This document shows, in pieces, positions 42,454 to 52,120 of a DNA stretch of 64,000 nucleotides. A program made the position numbers and the translations under genes. The notes under the pieces were generated by a model, which searched no databases, was not told where the DNA came from, and saw nothing but the letters and a program-made list of their open reading frames with translations. Origin of the DNA: Duganella sp. 1411 (GTDB lineage: Bacteria > Pseudomonadota > Gammaproteobacteria > Burkholderiales > Burkholderiaceae_D); the NCBI RefSeq assembly GCF_017833525.1, contig NZ_JAFICD010000002.1:558001-622000 (forward strand), in the 5' to 3' direction. Position 1 is the stretch's first letter; each line of letters opens with the position of its first letter.

Positions 42454-44781
42454 TTATAATTTGCCGCGCAGCGCGCCCGCTTCGGCGCTGATCGCACCCT
42501 TGCCGCCCTTCACGCGCACCAACACGCTGGCTACGCCGGCCTCGGTGGTGACCGTGCCCGGGCCGACGATCTCGTAGCCGTCGGCTGCGGCGAAGGTGAC
42601 CGACTTGCCGCTCTCCGGCACCACGGTGCCATTCGCATCGAGCAGCCTGGCGCGGATGAACACCACATCGCCAGCGGTCGATTTGACCGCCAGGTCGTCC
42701 GCCGAGACGCCCAGTTTGACCGGCTCGGACGGCGTTTGTACGACGTGCTCGGCGACCTTGCGGCCCTTCAGGTAAGCCACCGCTTTGAGCGTGCCGGCCT
42801 GGAACTGGCCGGCGTCGAATTCCAGCGGCGGATGCGCCAGGTTCGGATGCGTCTTCGATGGACCGCTCTTGACGCGCCCCAGGCTTTTACCGTTCAAGAA
42901 CAGCTCGACCTCGTCGGTGTTGCTGAACACGCGCACCTGCGGCGACGAGTCCCTGGTCCAGTGGCTGGCGATGAAGACCATCGGGCCGCCGCCCCACTGC
43001 GCCGACTTCTCCTGCGCGCTACGCTGCGAGCGGAAAAACTCGGCCGAGAACTTCGGCAGCCGGTCGATGCTCATCACGCCGGACGATTCCAGGTCCGGCG
43101 CGTAGCCACGGCCATAGTCGAACATCACCCAGTAACCATCGGCCACGGCGCCGGTCTTGAAGTTGTCGTCATGCGACTCGGCCAGGTTCTTGGCTTGCTG
43201 CAGCAGACGTTTCTCGCCATCGGTCAGCAACTGGCGGCTGCTGCGGTCGGCCTCTTTCAGGTCGCCCCACGCCGTTTGATTGAAGCCGGCGTTCATCGCG
43301 TAGTATTCCCAGTCGCCGTATTCGGACACGATCAGCGCCTTGTTCGGCAAAGGCTTCTTGTCGTCCAGCCGGTGCTGGCGCGCCTGCAGATAAACGTCGT
43401 AAGTCTGCGGCACCCAGCCGGCGGAATACGCCTGGTCGCCCGGATATTCGCGATGCACGGTGTTGTGCAGCTTTTCGATCAACTGGTCCGGCATCTGCGT
43501 TTCATTGAGCGAGCATTCCCACGCCAGCACGCTGGGGTGGTTGCGGTCGCGCCGCACCATGTCGCTACAGGTTTTCAGCACTTGCGCGGAGAACGCCGGA
43601 TCGGGGTTGAAGTACTGCCAGCCCGGAATCCCCGGCAGCACCATCAGCCCCAGTTCATCGGCGGCGGCCATGAAGGCCGGCGAATGCGGGTAGTGCGACA
43701 GGCGCACATAATCGAAGCCGGCGCGCTTGATCAGCAGCGCGTCGCGGTAATTGGCCTGCGGCGACAGCGCGTAGCCGACGTACGGATATTCCTGGTGGCG
43801 GTTCACGCCGCGCAGGAAGGTCGGTTCGCCGTTGACCAGCAGCTTGCCCTTTTCAAGCACGATGCGGCGGATGCCGGCGCGGGTGGTGACCACGTCCTGT
43901 CCACCTTTGCTCGACACCGTCGTCTGCAGCGCATACAGGTTCGGCGACTTCGGCGACCACAATTGCGGGCGCGCCACTTTCAAATCTTGGGTGACGTGGC
44001 GGCACTCGCCGGCCGCCAGCTCGATGTTGTCCGCGCCGTCGGCCACGCGGGCGTTCTTGAACAACAGGCGCTGGCTCAGTTGCGCGGTGCGGGCCTCGTC
44101 GGCGGTGTTGCACACCTCGGCCTTGACGCGCACGATGGCGGCTTTTTTATCGACCTGCGGATAGGTGACGAACACGCCGCCGCCCGCCTCGGTATTGGAC
44201 AGCATCTCGTCGCTGATATGCACGGCCGGCTTGACGGTCAGCGTGACGTCGCGGTAGATGCCGCCGTACTGGATGTAGTCCAGGTCCTTGAGCGGTTTGG
44301 GGCCGGTGACGGCGTTGTCCTCGTTATTGATGCGCACCACCAGCTCGTTGCCGCCGCCGGCCTTCAGGTGCGGCGTGACGTCGTACGAGAACGGCAGATA
44401 GCCGCCCAGGTGCGTGCCCAGGTGCTTGCCGTTGACCCAGACGTCGGCCACGTTCATCGCGCCTTCGAAGCGCAGGATGGCCTGCTCGCCCGGCGCCACC
44501 GTGGCGTCGAACGTTTTTTTATAATACGCGCTGCCCTGCCAGGCGTTGACCGGCATTTTCGCTTCGAGGCGCGCCGTGTGCGGCAGGTCGACCTTGGACC
44601 AGCCGCCGGCCGGCACCTTGTCGACGCTATCGGCGGTCCTGGCGTCGTCGCGGTAGAAGTCCCACGACTGATTCAGGCTGGTGGTGGCGGCGCTGGCCGC
44701 CGCGCTCACCGCCAGCGCCAGCAAACCGATGGTCGGCAAGCCCCGCGTTTGCTTGTATAGCCTCGAAATAAAACTAGTCAT
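42454..44781 (-). CDS. secreted glycoside hydrolase family 2 (beta-galactosidase/glucuronidase-like)
   Basis: The 775-residue protein has a signal peptide (to about residue 31), a jelly-roll sugar-binding domain (AMNVADVWVNGKHLGTHLGG), an Ig-like domain and a TIM barrel. The catalytic acid/base Glu is likely in AWECSLNETQ and the nucleophile in IVSEYGDWEYYA. C-terminal Ig-like domains include a Big-type segment (VKSTAGDVVFIRARLLDANG). It probably acts in the periplasm or outside the cell on beta-linked oligosaccharides. The exact sugar cannot be read from sequence. It stands alone at the border of the secretion island. Confidence 0.88.
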   Translation of the reverse strand: MTSFISRLYKQTRGLPTIGLLALAVSAAASAATTSLNQSWDFYRDDARTADSVDKVPAGGWSKVDLPHTARLEAKMPVNAWQGSAYYKKTFDATVAPGEQAILRFEGAMNVADVWVNGKHLGTHLGGYLPFSYDVTPHLKAGGGNELVVRINNEDNAVTGPKPLKDLDYIQYGGIYRDVTLTVKPAVHISDEMLSNTEAGGGVFVTYPQVDKKAAIVRVKAEVCNTADEARTAQLSQRLLFKNARVADGADNIELAAGECRHVTQDLKVARPQLWSPKSPNLYALQTTVSSKGGQDVVTTRAGIRRIVLEKGKLLVNGEPTFLRGVNRHQEYPYVGYALSPQANYRDALLIKRAGFDYVRLSHYPHSPAFMAAADELGLMVLPGIPGWQYFNPDPAFSAQVLKTCSDMVRRDRNHPSVLAWECSLNETQMPDQLIEKLHNTVHREYPGDQAYSAGWVPQTYDVYLQARQHRLDDKKPLPNKALIVSEYGDWEYYAMNAGFNQTAWGDLKEADRSSRQLLTDGEKRLLQQAKNLAESHDDNFKTGAVADGYWVMFDYGRGYAPDLESSGVMSIDRLPKFSAEFFRSQRSAQEKSAQWGGGPMVFIASHWTRDSSPQVRVFSNTDEVELFLNGKSLGRVKSGPSKTHPNLAHPPLEFDAGQFQAGTLKAVAYLKGRKVAEHVVQTPSEPVKLGVSADDLAVKSTAGDVVFIRARLLDANGTVVPESGKSVTFAAADGYEIVGPGTVTTEAGVASVLVRVKGGKGAISAEAGALRGKL

Positions 44782-44898
44782 AGTGCGTGCAACTCCCCAA
44801 AATACCGGATCAAAGAAATGGCGCCGCCGGCGCGTGCAAGCCCGGCAGTTATCACGGCGCAGTATATCCAGTATTGTTTTGACACGCAGCCGAAAGCC

Positions 44899-44948
44899 GG
44901 GCCGTATACAAATTATTCATGGGTCGAGGTAACTTTGATATACGGCCC
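44899..44948. promoter_or_regulatory. 10-bp inverted repeat with 30-bp spacer
   Basis: GGGCCGTATA (44899-44908) recurs inverted at 44939-44948, in the AT-richer region between the divergent GH2 and hypothetical genes. TTGACA at 44879-44884 could be a -35 element. It is a candidate regulator site, low confidence. Confidence 0.3.
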
Positions 44949-45017
44949 AGGCGTGCCGCGAGATGGGCCGCCATTCTGCTATTCTGCGCCAGTCGATATC
45001 ATCCGGGAGTGACCGCC

Positions 45018-45620
45018 ATGCTCAAACGCCTGTTCGCCTTTCTCGCCCGCCAGCCCGAGTCCAACGCGGCGGAACCAGTCGAAGCCGATCCGCAATCGGC
45101 CAGGCAGGCCGCCGCCTACAAGGAGGCGATGGAGCAATTCGTGCGCCTGGTTTGCCGCCAGCTTGACGACGACGAAAGCGCGCGGCTGGCCGCCAATGTG
45201 CTGGCGCAGTTCGACGGCGGCGAAGCGGACGCCGACAAGGCGACCGTCGCGGAATACTTTTACGAAGGCGTGCTGGGCGAGGATGGTCAGCAGCGCGGCC
45301 AGTGGCTGCTGATCCAGGTCGACTGGAAAGCCAGCGACGAGATCGACTGGCAAGTCAACGAAATACTGGCGACACGCGGCATCGACGACCGGTGGCAATG
45401 GGATTCGGAAGGCAAGACCGTCATGCAAGGCCTGAAAGTGCTGTCCGGCTGGCTGCCGAAGCACGCGCTGTCGCTGCTGAGCATCGACTTCGGCCACGAC
45501 GCCTACTACATGCTGATCGTCGACGACGGCATCGCCGAACAAGCGATCGCGCTGGGCCGGCGCGCCGGCCTGGACGTGATGTCGTTCCCGGACTTCGCGG
45601 TCACCCAGGGCGAAGGCTAG
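45018..45620 (+). CDS. hypothetical cytosolic acidic protein
   Basis: The 200-residue soluble protein is acidic. After a basic amphipathic start (MLKRLFAFLARQPES) it has a helical part (EAMEQFVRLVCRQLDDDESA) and an alpha/beta part with GQWLLIQVDWKASDEIDWQV and LLSIDFGHDAYYMLIVDDG. I do not recognise the family. GGGAG lies 8 bases before ATG 45018. It is divergent from GH2 and convergent with the esterase gene. Confidence 0.7.
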   Translation: MLKRLFAFLARQPESNAAEPVEADPQSARQAAAYKEAMEQFVRLVCRQLDDDESARLAANVLAQFDGGEADADKATVAEYFYEGVLGEDGQQRGQWLLIQVDWKASDEIDWQVNEILATRGIDDRWQWDSEGKTVMQGLKVLSGWLPKHALSLLSIDFGHDAYYMLIVDDGIAEQAIALGRRAGLDVMSFPDFAVTQGEG

Positions 45621-45638
45621 CCCGCCCCGGGCGTCCGC

Positions 45639-46739
45639 CTACCAGCCCATTTTGTCGCGGATCAGGGCGGTCAGCAGCGCGGCGTTGGCGCGCTGCTGCG
45701 GCACCCTCGGGTGCCCGTTGAAGCCGGTGTAGGGCAGCACCAAGGTATCGATGCGCGCGTGCTTGTCCTCCTGCCGGATCTGCTCGACGGCCGTGCGCAC
45801 GTAGCCCGGCCATTTGGAGCCCGGCCGCACCGCGTCCATGCTGCCCAGCGCGCAGACCAGATAGGCCTTGGGATACTTGGAGCGCACCGTTTCGACGAAG
45901 CGGCGGTACGCGGCCACCCGCTGGGTGTCGTCGGGCAGCGGCGACAGGCGCTTTTCGCGGTCGATCAGCCAGCTGTCGTTCTGCAGCAGGTTGATGACGA
46001 CGACATCCGGCGTCCACTGTTTGAAATCCCACACGCTGTCGTTGTTGCCGACGGCGTTCAGCTGGTCGTAGAAATCCGGCATCGTGAACGGGAACCAGCT
46101 GATCATGATGCCGATGCCGCTTTGCGAGATCAGATGCAGTTCGGCATCGAGCGCGCGCGCGGTGATCGAGGCGTACGACATGAAGCTGTTCTTATCCTTG
46201 ACCAGGTGGTCGGGGCCGTCGGCCGGCGACTCGTCGCCCATGCCGCTGGAAATGGAGTCGCCGAAGAACTCGATGCGGCGCTGTTTGCGCGGTGGCGGCG
46301 GCAGCAGTTTGCCGCCGTCGGCCAGCTCCAGCCCCTGGAACACGGTGGCGCCCTCCTCGCCCTCCGAGCGCTTGGTGATCAGAAAGCGGTGGTTGCCCGG
46401 CGCCAAGTCGCGCGCGACCTGGTAGGTTTTGCTGCCCTGCACGGCCTGCACCAGCAGCGGACGCTCCAGGTCGCCGTCGAGGTAGACGTCGAAGAAATTC
46501 TTGCCGAACTGGTCGTCAAGTTTGACGGCGAAGCTGTTGCCGGTGAAATTGCCCTCGATGCTGGTGCCGGGCCAGGAAATCACCGGCGCGGCCGGCTTGG
46601 CGTGATCGACCCTGCCCACGTACTGCAAGTTGGCGTCGTCGGCGCCGACGGTGACGGCGGCCCAGGCCGGACCGGCCAGCATGAAAGTGGCCAGCGCGCC
46701 GATGGCGGCCAGCCTGTTGTTAAATCGTGCAAATGCCAT
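45639..46739 (-). CDS. secreted SGNH/GDSL carbohydrate esterase (CE2-like)
   Basis: The 366-residue protein has a signal peptide (ending PAWAA). An N-terminal beta-sandwich (residues 30-140) precedes an SGNH hydrolase domain with block I FFGDSISSG, block III-like INLLQNDSW and a C-terminal GHPRVPQQRANAAL carrying the His. This two-domain layout is typical of CE2 acetylesterases that deacetylate plant polysaccharides. With the GH2 and GH-like genes it suggests plant cell-wall or oligosaccharide use. Confidence 0.85.
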   Translation of the reverse strand: MAFARFNNRLAAIGALATFMLAGPAWAAVTVGADDANLQYVGRVDHAKPAAPVISWPGTSIEGNFTGNSFAVKLDDQFGKNFFDVYLDGDLERPLLVQAVQGSKTYQVARDLAPGNHRFLITKRSEGEEGATVFQGLELADGGKLLPPPPRKQRRIEFFGDSISSGMGDESPADGPDHLVKDKNSFMSYASITARALDAELHLISQSGIGIMISWFPFTMPDFYDQLNAVGNNDSVWDFKQWTPDVVVINLLQNDSWLIDREKRLSPLPDDTQRVAAYRRFVETVRSKYPKAYLVCALGSMDAVRPGSKWPGYVRTAVEQIRQEDKHARIDTLVLPYTGFNGHPRVPQQRANAALLTALIRDKMGW

Positions 46740-46835
46740 GTTCTATCCTCCTGCGCCCATTGTCCAAGCGCAAGGATGACACGGCAATTGCGATAATCAC
46801 CAACTTCGGGAATGAAATCCTCCGGGGCGGCCCGG

Positions 46836-47075
46836 CTAGCTGGCGCGCAGCTGCTCCAGGATGGCCATCGCCGCCTTTTCGGCCTCCTGCTCGGCGATCG
46901 CCTCGCTGGCCAGCACGCGGTCGGCGGCCACGCGCCGCTTCGGATAAATGTTGTTCATGTGCATGGGATTGTCCGACGGCGTGAAGATCGCGACGTAGGC
47001 GCCCCAGGCGTCGCACCCCTCCAGCGGTTCGGCCGTATAGTCGATCTCGTAATCGTCGATGCATTTTATCGGCAT
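46836..47075 (-). CDS. small hypothetical protein
   Basis: The 79-residue acidic soluble protein begins MPIKCIDDYEIDYTAEPLEG and ends in a Glu/Ala-rich helix (SEAIAEQEAEKAAMAILEQL). GGAGG lies 5 bases before ATG 47075, which supports the start over the ATG 12 bases upstream. No family is recognised. Confidence 0.65.
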   Translation of the reverse strand: MPIKCIDDYEIDYTAEPLEGCDAWGAYVAIFTPSDNPMHMNNIYPKRRVAADRVLASEAIAEQEAEKAAMAILEQLRAS

Positions 47076-47109
47076 GTGTTCCTCCACAACGGCGTCATCA
47101 GCGTTACCG

Positions 47110-49400
47110 CTAAGGCATCATAACCTTATCGGGCGTCATCGGGGTGCTGCGCACGCGGCGTCCGGTGGCGTGGTAGATGGCGTTGCAGACGGCGGCCGCG
47201 ACGCCCACCTGGCCGATCTCGCCGACACCCTTGGCGCCGATCTTGCTCACGATGCGGTCGTCCTCCTGCACGAAGATGACGTCGATGTCGTGGATGTCGG
47301 CGTTGACCGACACGTGGTACTCGCCCAGGTTGTGGTTCATGAAGCGCCCCTCATGGTGGTCGCACAAGGTTTCCTCGTGCAGCGCCTGGCCGATGCCCCA
47401 CACCACGCCGCCGATGATCTGGCTGCGCGCCGTCTTGGCGTTGATGATGCGCCCGGCCGCCACCGCGCTGACCACGCGCGTCACGCGCACGGTGCCGAAG
47501 TCCGGATCGACCCGCACCTCGACGAACACCGCCGAATGCGTGGCGCGCTGGTATTTCATCTGCTTGAGCATATTCGGCAGCATCATGTACTTTACCTCGA
47601 TGCGCGCCTCGCCGCTGGCGGCCATGATGTCCGTCAGGGAGACGCCCACCTCCGGCCGCGCTGTCAGGCGCACGCCGCCGCCGGCGAATTCGACATCGGC
47701 CAGGCGCGCCTTGGCCAGCGGCGAGCCGTCCATCTTCCTGGCCAGCTTGAACAGTTTCTCCTTGAGCTTGTCGCACACGCCGTCCACCGCCGAGCCGACC
47801 GTGGCCACGTGCGACGAGCCGCCCTCGATCGGCGCCACCGGCAAGGTCGAGTCGCCCAGCTGGAAGCGCACCCGCTCCAGCGGCAGGCCCATGGCGTCGG
47901 CGGCGATGATGGCCATCGCCGTGTAGGTGCCGGTGCCGATGTCGGTGGCCGCGCTGCTGACCACCAGCTCGCCGTTGGCGTGCAGCACCGCGCTGGCGCG
48001 GGCGAACATCTGCATCGCGTCCCACATGCCGGTGGCCATGCCCCAGCCGATCAACTCGCGCCCCTCGCGCATCGTGCCCGGCTCCAGCGGACGCCGGTCC
48101 CAGCCGAAGCGGGCGGCGCCCTGCTCGTAGCAGGCGCGCAGCTCCTTGGTCGAATACGGCAGGCCGTGGCTGGGATCGACCTCGGCGTAGTTCTTCAGCC
48201 GCAGCGCCAGCGGGTCCATCTTGAGCGCGTACGACAGCTCGTCCATCGCCACTTCCAGCGCGTGCACGCCGTGGGCGGCGCCGGGCGCGCGCATGTCCAT
48301 CGGGCTGGCGTGGTCGAGGTCGACCAGCTTGTAGCCGAGCCGGATATGCTCGCAGGCGTACAACTCGCCGGACCAGTTGACCACCACCTCGACGTAATCC
48401 TCGATGCGCGACGTCTCGGCCAGCGCCTCGTGGACGATGGCGGTCAAGGTGCCGTCCGGCTCGGCCGCCAGCCGGACCCGCTGCTGCGTCTCGGGCCGGT
48501 GGCCAAAGCTGAACATCTGCTGGCGCGTGAGCACCACGCGCACCGAGCGCTCCAGCTTGAGCGCGGCCATCACCGCCAGCGGCAGCTGGTACTGCGGCCG
48601 CAGGCCCGAGCCGAACGCGCCGCCAACGTACGGATTGCGCACCGTGACCTTGTCCTTCGCCAGCCCGAACACGTGCGACACGTACCAGCGGCTGTTCTGC
48701 GAGCTTTGGGTCTTGTCGTAGATGGTCAGGTGGCCGTCGGCGCCGCGCAGCACGGTGGAGGCGAACATCTCCATCGGATTGTGGTGCTCGACGCCGCTGT
48801 AGTACTCGCCCTCGATCTTGACGGCGGCGCTCTCCCAGCGCTCGTCCGGATGGCCTTTGGTGTCGGGCGGCGGCGCGTAGCCGGCCTTGAGGCGGCTTGG
48901 CGTGTGGGCGCGGCCCCGGTGCTGCAGCAGATAGGTTTCGTGCGGCTCGACCGCGTAATCGATGTCGACCAGCGAGGCCGCGTAGCGCGCCGCCTCGAAG
49001 GTCTCGGCCACTACCAGCGCCACCGGCTGCCCGCTGTAGAGCACCTGGTCGTCGTACAGCGGGCGGAACGGCGAACCGCCCGGCGCCGTCATGTCCTTGT
49101 AAAAAATGTCAAACGAGCGGATGCGCGGGCGGTTCTCGTGCGAGATCACGTCCACCACGCCCGGCACGGCCAGCGCGGCCTCGGCGCGGATCGCCGTGAT
49201 CCGGCCCTTGGCGATGGTGCCGCTGACGACCACGCCGTACAGCAATGGCTCGTCCGCCGCGTCCGGGCCATGCTCGGCCGCGTAGCGCGCCTGGCCGGTG
49301 ACCTTGTCGCGGCCGTCGACGCGCGAGACGGCCATGCCGATGTTGACGGCGCCGGTGCCTTGGTCGGCCACCGGCGTGCGCAGTGCTTCAATCAGATCGG

Positions 49401-49404
<4 letters not shown>
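47110..49404 (-). CDS. paoC: molybdopterin-binding subunit of a PaoABC-type aldehyde oxidoreductase
   Basis: The 764-residue large subunit of the xanthine oxidase family binds the molybdenum cofactor and oxidises aldehydes. Motifs include GGAFGSGLRPQYQLPLAV, DMRAPGAAHGVHALEVAMDE, SSAATDIGTGTYTAM and the C-terminal KGVGEIGQVGVAAAVCNAIY, with the Glu that acts as base. The start is GTG 49404, overlapping paoB (GTGA). The order paoA-paoB-paoC matches E. coli, where the enzyme detoxifies aromatic aldehydes in the periplasm. The molybdenum cofactor chaperone PaoD is not seen. Confidence 0.88.
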
Positions 49405-50425
<1,021 letters not shown>

Positions 50426-50429
<4 letters not shown>

Positions 50430-50980
50430 GCCGGCACCGTCCCCGGCAGATACGGCCGGTCGGGATTGTCCTGGTGCTCGGCCAGGCCCATGACCTCGGT
50501 CACGGCGGCAACGATGCCGGGATAGGCGCCGCAGCGGCACAGGTTGCCGCTCATGAGCTCGCGCACCTCGGCGGCGGTGCCGGCCTGGCCCTCGTTGATC
50601 AAGCCCACGGCCGAACACAGCTGCCCCGGCGTGCAGTAGCCGCACTGGAAGGCGTCGTGCGCGATGAAGGCCTGCTGCAGCGGATGCAGTTGGGCGCCGT
50701 CGGCCAGGCCCTCGACGGTGGTGATGTCCTTGCCGTTTTGCATCACGGCCAGGGTCAGGCAGGCGTTGATGCGCTTGCCGCCGACCAACACCGTGCAGGC
50801 GCCGCACTGGCCGTGGTCGCAGCCTTTCTTGGTGCCGGCCAGGCCGGCGCGTTCGCGCAGCAAGTCCAGCAAGGTGACCCAGGCCTCGACCTCGAACTGG
50901 CGGGGCTGGCCATTGATGGTGAGATTGACGGGATAGGTGGTGCTGGCAACGGGCGGTGCGGTTGAAAGATGGTCGTCCAT
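50426..50980 (-). CDS. paoA: 2Fe-2S subunit of the aldehyde oxidoreductase, without Tat signal
   Basis: The 184-residue protein carries both clusters of the family: the plant-type site GCDHGQCGACTVLV with a fourth Cys in INACLTL, and the alpha-helical site CGYCTPGQ with NLCRCGAYPG. E. coli PaoA starts with a Tat signal of about 50 residues; here the protein begins MDDHLSTAPPVASTTYPV, with no twin arginine and no hydrophobic stretch. The complex is therefore probably cytosolic. AGGAAC precedes ATG 50980. It is the first gene of the operon. Confidence 0.9.
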
Positions 50981-51171
50981 GGCGGTTCCTGAGGTGGGTT
51001 GCCACTACTTTAGCCACCGTGCCCGAACGCCACCGTGTGACAGCGCACGCTCGCGGCTGTTCGGCGGGCTCAAGCTCACACGTCAATGTCCTACCTGTTC
51101 TTTCGGGGAACGCCTACAACGTGCGCCGCGCGGCGCGTGCATGATCAGTGGTCCGATCCATTACGCGAGCC

Positions 51172-52107
51172 ATGATGTCCGCCACCGCCTTGAACACCCC
51201 GCCCTCGTCCCGTCCGATTGTCGTCACCCATGGCGGCGCCGGCGCCGATGCGCGCGACCGGGATGGCTGTGCCGCCGCCGCAAATGCCGGAATGCAATCC
51301 TTGCGCGATGGAAGCGGCGCGTTGCAGGCGGCGGTGGCGGCCGTGCGCGTGCTGGAGGACGACCCCAGATTCAACGCCGGCACCGGCTCGGTACTGCGCA
51401 TGGACGGCGTCACCGTCGAAATGGACGCGGCCGTCATGGACAGCCAGGGGCGGCTTGGGGCGGTGGCGGGCCTGCGCCGCGTGCGCCATCCGGTGCAGGT
51501 GGCGGCGGCCGTGGCGGACACACCGCACTGGCTGCTGTGCGGCGAAGGCGCGCTGCGCTTCGCCCGCCACATCGGCGCCGGCGACCACGACCCGGTGACG
51601 CCGCAGGCGCTGCGCAAGCACCAGTCGATGCTGGAAAAACTGCGGCGCGGCGAACGCCTGGTCCATGGCGAGGACAACGCCAGCTTCGCGCAACATTGGA
51701 ATTATCCGACCCCGCTGGCGGTCGCGCCGGGGCAAGCCTGCGACACCGTCGGCGCGGTCGTGCGCGACGCCGGCGGCCACTACGCCGTCGCCGGCTCGAC
51801 CGGCGGTTGCGCGCCGGCGTTGCTGGGGCGCGTGGGCGACACGCCGATCATCGGCGCAGGCTTTTATGCCGGCCCGGCCGGGGCGGTGGCCGTCACCGGC
51901 ATCGGCGAGCACATCGTGCGGCACCTGCTGGCGCACACGGTGCATGGCTGGATGGCCGACGGCATGCCGCTGGACGACGCCCTGCGGCGCGCGCTGACGC
52001 TGTTCGATCCGGCCATCGACATCGGCCTGATCGCCGTCAACGCCAGCGACAGCGGCGCTTGCAGCAACCGCGACATGCCGTGGGCGGCAGCGGAAGGCGC
52101 CCAATAA
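51172..52107 (+). CDS. isoaspartyl peptidase / type 2 L-asparaginase (Ntn hydrolase)
   Basis: The protein has about 311 residues. It is made as a precursor that cleaves itself before the catalytic Thr (near residue 192) in ACDTVGAVVRD, giving alpha and beta subunits. Family motifs are VVTHGGAGA, NAGTGSVLRMDGVTVEMDA and GSTGGCAPALLGRVGDTPIIGAG (first 20 residues GSTGGCAPALLGRVGDTPII). It hydrolyses isoaspartyl dipeptides and asparagine. ATG 51172 or 51175 are equal choices; the ribosome site is weak. It is divergent from paoABC. Confidence 0.88.
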   Translation: MMSATALNTPPSSRPIVVTHGGAGADARDRDGCAAAANAGMQSLRDGSGALQAAVAAVRVLEDDPRFNAGTGSVLRMDGVTVEMDAAVMDSQGRLGAVAGLRRVRHPVQVAAAVADTPHWLLCGEGALRFARHIGAGDHDPVTPQALRKHQSMLEKLRRGERLVHGEDNASFAQHWNYPTPLAVAPGQACDTVGAVVRDAGGHYAVAGSTGGCAPALLGRVGDTPIIGAGFYAGPAGAVAVTGIGEHIVRHLLAHTVHGWMADGMPLDDALRRALTLFDPAIDIGLIAVNASDSGACSNRDMPWAAAEGAQ

Positions 52108-52120
52108 CGCCGGATCCGCC